From Thermodesulfatator sp. (GTDB taxonomy: Bacteria; Desulfobacterota; Thermodesulfobacteria; Thermodesulfobacteriales; Thermodesulfobacteriaceae), in assembly GCA_027036915.1 (NCBI GenBank), contig JALWCD010000085.1, positions 1 to 11,145 on the forward strand: DNA of 11,145 bases, given 5' to 3'. Positions within the stretch are counted from its first letter, which is position 1. Every line of letters starts with the position of its first letter. Below are positions 8,023 through 11,145 of this stretch, piece after piece. The notes below the pieces were generated by a model, which worked only from the letters and a program-made list of their open reading frames with translations, ran no database searches and had not been told where the DNA came from. The position numbers and the translations under genes are program-made.

Positions 8023-9316
8023 GAACCGTAAGAACCTCAAGGTGGTAGGTCTGGGGGAACATGTCGAACCCGACCACCCTTTCCACTTCGTAGCCGGCCT
8101 GAAGCAAAAGTTTGAGGTCCCGGGCTAAGGTGGGGGGATCGCAGGAGATGTAAAGGATGCGGTCGCTTGCCACCTCCGGGAGGTAGCGCATGAGCTCCCG
8201 GCAGCCACCCCGCGGAGGATCAAGGAGGACCAGGGGATAGGTCTCCGCGGCCTTCCAGGTCTCAATCAGGGCCTCGGCGGCCGTGGTCCTTTGAAGGTTT
8301 ACTTTTCCGGAAAGGCCCAGTCTTTCGGCGGTGTAGCGTCCGTCCTCCATGGCCCCGTAGTCGGTATCCACGCCGAGGGCCTCTTTCACCAGCGGGACAA
8401 GCGGAAAGAGGAAGTTTCCCATTCCGGCGTGAAGATCAAGCACCCGGGAGAGTCCTTCGGCATAGGGCCGAATGGTCTCCATGATCTTGAGGTTTATCTC
8501 CCAGTTCGCCTGGTTGAAGACCCCGGGGCGGATGAAGTAAAAGGGGTTTTCGGCCCCGGGGAAGAAAGCCTTGGGCACGGGAAAGAGTCTTCGGCCCCCG
8601 TGGGTGGCCTCGCGGGGAAAGGGCCCCTTCGGCCGCGGGCCGCGCACCCAGTAAAAGACGCTCTTTACCCCGGGAAGCTCCCGGGAAAGGGCCTCCACAT
8701 CCTCCGCGTCCGGCTCCACGGTGATCCAGAAAAGGAGGGTCGCAAGGCCCTCCGCCGGTGAGAATTCAAGCTTCACCCTTTTGGCGAAGCTCTGAAGCCT
8801 TCTCCAGGCCACACTCTCCGGCAGGGCCTCAAGCACCCGGTTTAAGGGCTCCTCGCCGAGAAGACACCGTCTGATGAGGACTAGATCGTGGCTTTTGCGC
8901 TTCACGAAACCCAGGGCCCCGGTTCCGGGCTCCACGTGAAAGCGCAGGCGATTGCGATAGTGAAAAGCCCTCGACGAGGGAATCACCCCTTCCACCAGGT
9001 CCTCGGGAAGGCCGCCCTGGCGCCGCAGGATCTCCCGCAGCATCTCCTCCTTTATGCGCACCTGGGCCTCGTAGCGGATGTGCTGGAGCTGGCAGCCCCC
9101 GCAGACCCCGTAATAAGGACACACGGGTTCCGTGCGCTCCGGAGAGGGGGAAAGGATACGGAGGGCTTCCGCCTGGACGTAATCGCGATATTCCCGCAGG
9201 ATACGGATCTCGACCTCTTCTTCCGGGATGACTCCGGGGATGAAGGCCACCCGCCCGTCAGGCAGACGGGCCAGCCCCTCTCCCCCGAAAACGATCTTTT
9301 CGATTCTTATCCGCAT
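8009..9316 (-). CDS. rlmD: 23S rRNA (uracil-5-)-methyltransferase, RlmD/RumA family
   Basis: This enzyme makes 5-methyluridine in RNA with S-adenosylmethionine, probably in 23S rRNA. The 435 residues match RlmD (E. coli 433). Domains in order are an N-terminal TRAM domain (about 1-58, starting MRIRIEKIVFGGEGLARL), a [4Fe-4S] site with C66, C72, C75 (CPYYGVCGGC, spacing x5 and x2) and C151, a central RNA-binding region, and a Rossmann methyltransferase domain with PGVFNQAN (264-271), LDLHAGMGNF (293-302) and LLDPPRGG (364-371). The catalytic nucleophile is C392 in ISCDPPTLARD, and the likely base is E427 in the final HLEVL. LHAG replaces the common LYCG. The exact uridine (1939 or 747 type) cannot be told from sequence; an m5U54 tRNA paralogue is less likely but possible. 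The ATG at 9316 fits the domain start but has a weak Shine-Dalgarno sequence. It overlaps trmJ at its 3' end. Confidence 0.91.
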   Translation of the reverse strand: MRIRIEKIVFGGEGLARLPDGRVAFIPGVIPEEEVEIRILREYRDYVQAEALRILSPSPERTEPVCPYYGVCGGCQLQHIRYEAQVRIKEEMLREILRRQGGLPEDLVEGVIPSSRAFHYRNRLRFHVEPGTGALGFVKRKSHDLVLIRRCLLGEEPLNRVLEALPESVAWRRLQSFAKRVKLEFSPAEGLATLLFWITVEPDAEDVEALSRELPGVKSVFYWVRGPRPKGPFPREATHGGRRLFPVPKAFFPGAENPFYFIRPGVFNQANWEINLKIMETIRPYAEGLSRVLDLHAGMGNFLFPLVPLVKEALGVDTDYGAMEDGRYTAERLGLSGKVNLQRTTAAEALIETWKAAETYPLVLLDPPRGGCRELMRYLPEVASDRILYISCDPPTLARDLKLLLQAGYEVERVVGFDMFPQTYHLEVLTVLKRK

Positions 9317-9339
9317 TCGGAAATTGTCTTCAGCCGGGA

Positions 9340-9368
9340 ATTATGGTAGGAGCCTAAGTATAATAAAA
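9340..9368 (-). promoter_or_regulatory. Possible rlmD promoter
   Basis: On the minus strand TTTTAT (9363-9368) is followed by 17 bp and CATAAT (9340-9345). The -10 matches five of six consensus bases and the -35 three of six. The start site would be near 9333, giving a leader of about 17 nt. It physically overlaps the plus-strand -10 at 9359-9364. Confidence 0.35.
9359..9364 (+). promoter_or_regulatory. Consensus -10 box upstream of the DUF3334-mdh pair
   Basis: A perfect TATAAT lies 24 bases before the ATG at 9388. No good -35 is present at 16-18 bp (9336-9341 reads gggaat), so an activator may be needed or the promoter may be weak. A start near 9371 gives a short leader that still contains the GGGGGAG ribosome site at 9374-9380, 7 nt before the ATG. 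Confidence 0.45.
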
Positions 9369-9387
9369 CATCTGGGGGAGAAGGGCC

Positions 9388-9981
9388 ATGCCTGAAAAAA
9401 AACTTGGAACCGTCAATCAAATAGCTCGTCTCACTTATGAGGCTGTGAAGGAGGTTCTGGAGGCCGCCACCGGTTCCCGTATCCGTTATGCTCCCACGAT
9501 CCAGAGGGTGCCCATGGTGAGTCTCAAACCGGACCTGGGCTGTTTCATCGAGTTCACCGGAGACTACAACGGACTCTTTTGCATGAATTTTTCGGGCCAG
9601 GCGGCCCTTGAGCTTTACCGTCGGGCCATGACCTTCATGGGGATGCCGGAGGAGGAGCTGGCCCGGGATTACACCTCGGACGAGGTGGTGAACTTTATCG
9701 GGGAGATGGTCAACCAGACCATCGGGGCGGTGCGGCGCAAGATAGAAAACCAGTTTGGGCTCACTGCCCGAAACAGTCAGCCCCGGGCCATCGCCATCAA
9801 CCAGACCATCACCCTCCTTTTGAACACCATGATCGAACGTCCGCAGTGTCGTCGTTTGGCCTTCCGCACCGAGGACAACGCGCCCTTTTATGTGGAACTG
9901 GGGCTGGAGCAGACGGAATTCATCCCGCTTGAAAGCCCTCAGGAAGTAGATGTTGACGAAATCCTCTCCCAGTTCGAGTAG
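9388..9981 (+). CDS. DUF3334-type protein with CheC/CheX-like phosphatase signature
   Basis: This 197-residue soluble protein has no signal peptide or membrane segment. It resembles the DUF3334 family, recognised from LKPDLGCFIEFTG (46-58), NFSGQAALELY (67-77), GMPEEELARDYTSDEVVNFIGEMVNQTIG (85-113) and the C-terminal FYVELGLEQTEFIPLE (167-182). In CheC, CheX and FliY phosphatases, the CheY-phosphate hydrolysing helix carries E-x2-N followed 22 residues later by P. Here E106, N109 and P132 fit exactly that spacing, with N102 where D or S is usual. A chemotaxis-like or response-regulator phosphatase role is therefore possible, but this is inference and no chemotaxis gene is in the window. The ATG has GGGGGAG 7 nt upstream. 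It is followed after 9 nt by mdh and is probably co-transcribed with it. Composition matches its neighbours. Confidence 0.84.
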   Translation: MPEKKLGTVNQIARLTYEAVKEVLEAATGSRIRYAPTIQRVPMVSLKPDLGCFIEFTGDYNGLFCMNFSGQAALELYRRAMTFMGMPEEELARDYTSDEVVNFIGEMVNQTIGAVRRKIENQFGLTARNSQPRAIAINQTITLLLNTMIERPQCRRLAFRTEDNAPFYVELGLEQTEFIPLESPQEVDVDEILSQFE

Positions 9982-9990
9982 GAGGAGAAG

Positions 9991-10917
9991 ATGGCCAAAC
10001 TCAGCATCATCGGCGCCGGAGCGGTAGGCACGGCCGCGGCCCACTGGGCGGCGGTCAAGGGGGTGGCCGAGGAGATCGTCCTCATCGACATCGTTCCGGA
10101 TCTCGCTAAAGGGAAAGCCCTGGACATCGCCCAGAGCGCCCCGGTTTACGGTTTTTCGGCCCGCATCCTCGGCACCGAGGACTTTTCGGCCTTAAAGGAC
10201 TCGGAGGTGGTGATTCTTACCGCGGGCCGGCCCCGGAAGCCCGGAATGAGCCGGGAGGATCTCCTGCGCGTAAACCTTGAGATCGTGCGCTCCTGCGCCG
10301 AGGAGGTAAAAAGGCACGCCCCGGACTGCGTCCTCATCGTGGTCACCAATCCCATTGACGCCATGGTCTATGCGGCCTTCCGGATCACGGGGTTTCCCCG
10401 GGAGCGGGTGCTCGGCATGGCCGGGGTGCTGGACTCCGCCCGTTATCGCTACTTCCTGGCCGAGGCCTTAGGGGTGGCCCCGGAGGACGTCCAGGCCCTG
10501 GTGATGGGCATCCACGGGGATCACATGCTGCCCCTGGTAAGGCTGGCCAACGTGGCCGGAATCCCGGTGACGGAACTCCTCCCCCGAGAAAAGATCGCCG
10601 AGATTGTGGAGCGCACGAGAAAGGGCGGGGGGGAGATCGTGAGCTATCTCAAGACCGGAAGTGCCTTCACCACCCCGGGGCTTTCGGCGGTGGAGATGGC
10701 GGAGGCGATCTTCAGGGACGCCAACCGGGTCCTTACCTGTTCGGTGTGGCTTCAGGGCGAGTTCGGTTTTTCGGAGGTCTTTATCGGAGTGCCGGTGGTC
10801 CTTGGGCGCGGGGGGCTAAAGCGTGTCCTTGAATTTTCCCTTACGCCCGAGGAAAGGGAAGCCCTTTCGGCCTCGGTGGCGGAGGTCAAAAAACAGATGC
10901 ACCTCACGGGGCTTTAA
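9991..10917 (+). CDS. mdh: Malate dehydrogenase (NAD-dependent, LDH-like class)
   Basis: This catalyses reversible oxidation of malate to oxaloacetate in the citric acid cycle or its reductive version; it is cytoplasmic and probably multimeric. The 308 residues match the LDH-like MDH group (about 310). Visible sites are the Rossmann GAGAVG (8-13), D33 in LIDI (indicating NAD rather than NADP preference), the mobile-loop TAGRPRKPGMSRED (77-90) with substrate arginines R82 and R88, VTNPIDAM (118-125), GVLDSARYR (145-153) with D148 and R151, and the catalytic H175 in MGIHGDHMLPL. PRKPGMSR with R82 identifies malate rather than lactate as substrate. GIHGDHML departs from the more common GGHGDTMV. 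The ATG has GGAGGA 4-9 nt upstream, and the preceding gene's TAG stop overlaps that site (TAGGAGGAG), so the two genes are likely translationally coupled. Confidence 0.95.
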   Translation: MAKLSIIGAGAVGTAAAHWAAVKGVAEEIVLIDIVPDLAKGKALDIAQSAPVYGFSARILGTEDFSALKDSEVVILTAGRPRKPGMSREDLLRVNLEIVRSCAEEVKRHAPDCVLIVVTNPIDAMVYAAFRITGFPRERVLGMAGVLDSARYRYFLAEALGVAPEDVQALVMGIHGDHMLPLVRLANVAGIPVTELLPREKIAEIVERTRKGGGEIVSYLKTGSAFTTPGLSAVEMAEAIFRDANRVLTCSVWLQGEFGFSEVFIGVPVVLGRGGLKRVLEFSLTPEEREALSASVAEVKKQMHLTGL

Positions 10918-10921
10918 AAAG

Positions 10922-10935
10922 GCCCTTTTCAGGGC
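10922..10935 (-). terminator. Small hairpin, possible intrinsic terminator reading leftward
   Basis: On the minus strand GCCCT-GAAA-AGGGC forms a 5-bp GC-rich stem with a GAAA tetraloop, followed by CTTTTT. It lies 5 nt beyond the mdh stop. On the plus strand the same stem is followed by GATAAAA, not a T run, so it is a poor terminator for mdh itself. It might block leftward antisense transcription. The short stem keeps confidence low. Confidence 0.3.
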
Positions 10936-11007
10936 GATAAAACCGGTTTAAGTCCTTAAAGAGCGAATTTATTCTTGAAAATTTCAGACGATGGGTCCTT
11001 AGGGGAT

Positions 11008-11036
11008 TTGTCAAACTTTGAATTTTTTGTTATGAG
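11008..11036 (+). promoter_or_regulatory. Sigma70-type promoter for the gene at the right edge
   Basis: TTGTCA (11008-11013, five of six consensus) is separated by 17 bp from TATGAG (11031-11036, four of six). Spacing is ideal and the spacer is AT-rich. Transcription would begin near 11043, about 25 nt before the GTG start at 11068. Confidence 0.5.
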
Positions 11037-11067
11037 AAGCCAAATTTTAGAAGCGGGAGGTGGCAAG

Positions 11068-11145
11068 GTGCGAAAGAGCGGGCTTTTTCTTGTTCTTCTG
11101 TTTCTGATTCTGGGGCCTATGGGGGTCTCTACAGCCTTTTACGGG
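11068..11145 (+). CDS. N-terminal fragment of an exported protein, cut by window edge
   Basis: The first 26 codons of a gene that continues beyond the window. A GTG start is preceded by GGGAGGTGG (11055-11063), 4 nt upstream, and by a fair promoter. The product begins with Arg-Lys-Ser, then a strongly hydrophobic core (LFLVLLFLILG, residues 6-16) and a small-residue region ending VSTA at residues 20-23, as expected of a Sec signal peptide cleaved before FYG. Function cannot be judged from so few residues. It could instead be a single membrane anchor. Its own promoter suggests it is independent of mdh. Confidence 0.6.
   Translation, partial: MRKSGLFLVLLFLILGPMGVSTAFYG

Larger units (their letters stand above)
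10918..11067. other. Non-coding spacer between mdh and an exported-protein gene
   Basis: This 150-bp stretch is much more AT-rich than the rest. It holds the small hairpin next to the mdh stop, a perfect 10-bp palindrome AAACCGGTTT (10940-10949), a short inverted repeat TTTAAG/CTTAAA (10947-10960), and a promoter (11008-11036). No open frame with a ribosome site and no recognisable RNA gene is seen. Confidence 0.6.

Noticed and set aside
10917..10929. Rightward intrinsic terminator after mdh
   Set aside because: Stems here are 5 bp or less and no T run follows on the plus strand.

Overview
The window is GC-rich, densely packed bacterial DNA made almost entirely of housekeeping genes with very short spacers. 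Protein composition (many Glu, Arg, Lys and Leu), near-zero intergenic spacing, a DUF3334-type protein and a HicBA pair would suit a thermophilic Desulfobacterota or Thermodesulfobacteriota-like chemolithotroph. That assignment is an inference from general resemblance and is weak.

Layout. (1) Positions 1-3276, plus strand: the 3' part of dnaE (DNA polymerase III alpha subunit), whose start lies outside the window. (2) Positions 3273-7135, minus strand: a five-gene run that reads, in transcription order, a small exported protein, glyQ, hicB, hicA, glyS. The stop codons of glyS and dnaE overlap tail to tail in a palindromic TTAA. (3) Positions 7136-7257: a divergent promoter region. (4) Positions 7258-8022, plus strand: a TrmJ-type tRNA 2'-O-methyltransferase, overlapping by 14 bp the convergent gene at 8009-9316 (minus), an RlmD/RumA-type 23S rRNA m5U methyltransferase with an iron-sulfur cluster motif. 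(5) Positions 9317-9387: overlapping divergent promoters. (6) Positions 9388-10917, plus strand: a two-gene unit of a DUF3334/CheC-CheX-like protein and malate dehydrogenase. (7) Positions 10918-11067: a non-coding spacer with a promoter, followed by the first 26 codons of an exported protein that runs off the window.

The most notable structure is the hicBA toxin-antitoxin pair lying between the two glycyl-tRNA synthetase subunit genes. The pair is bracketed by a perfect 17-bp direct repeat. One copy encodes the end of GlyQ and serves as the hicB ribosome binding site. The other copy covers the end of hicA and is the ribosome binding site of glyS. Removing one 508-bp repeat unit in silico gives a seamless glyQ-TGATG-glyS junction, so the sequence appears to preserve a scar-free insertion of a toxin-antitoxin cassette into an essential operon.

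The second notable point is that the DUF3334-type protein carries the ExxN-x22-P spacing of CheC/CheX chemotaxis phosphatases and is coupled to malate dehydrogenase. Much of the window concerns replication and translation (DNA polymerase, Gly-tRNA charging, tRNA and rRNA methylation); malate dehydrogenase links to central carbon metabolism.
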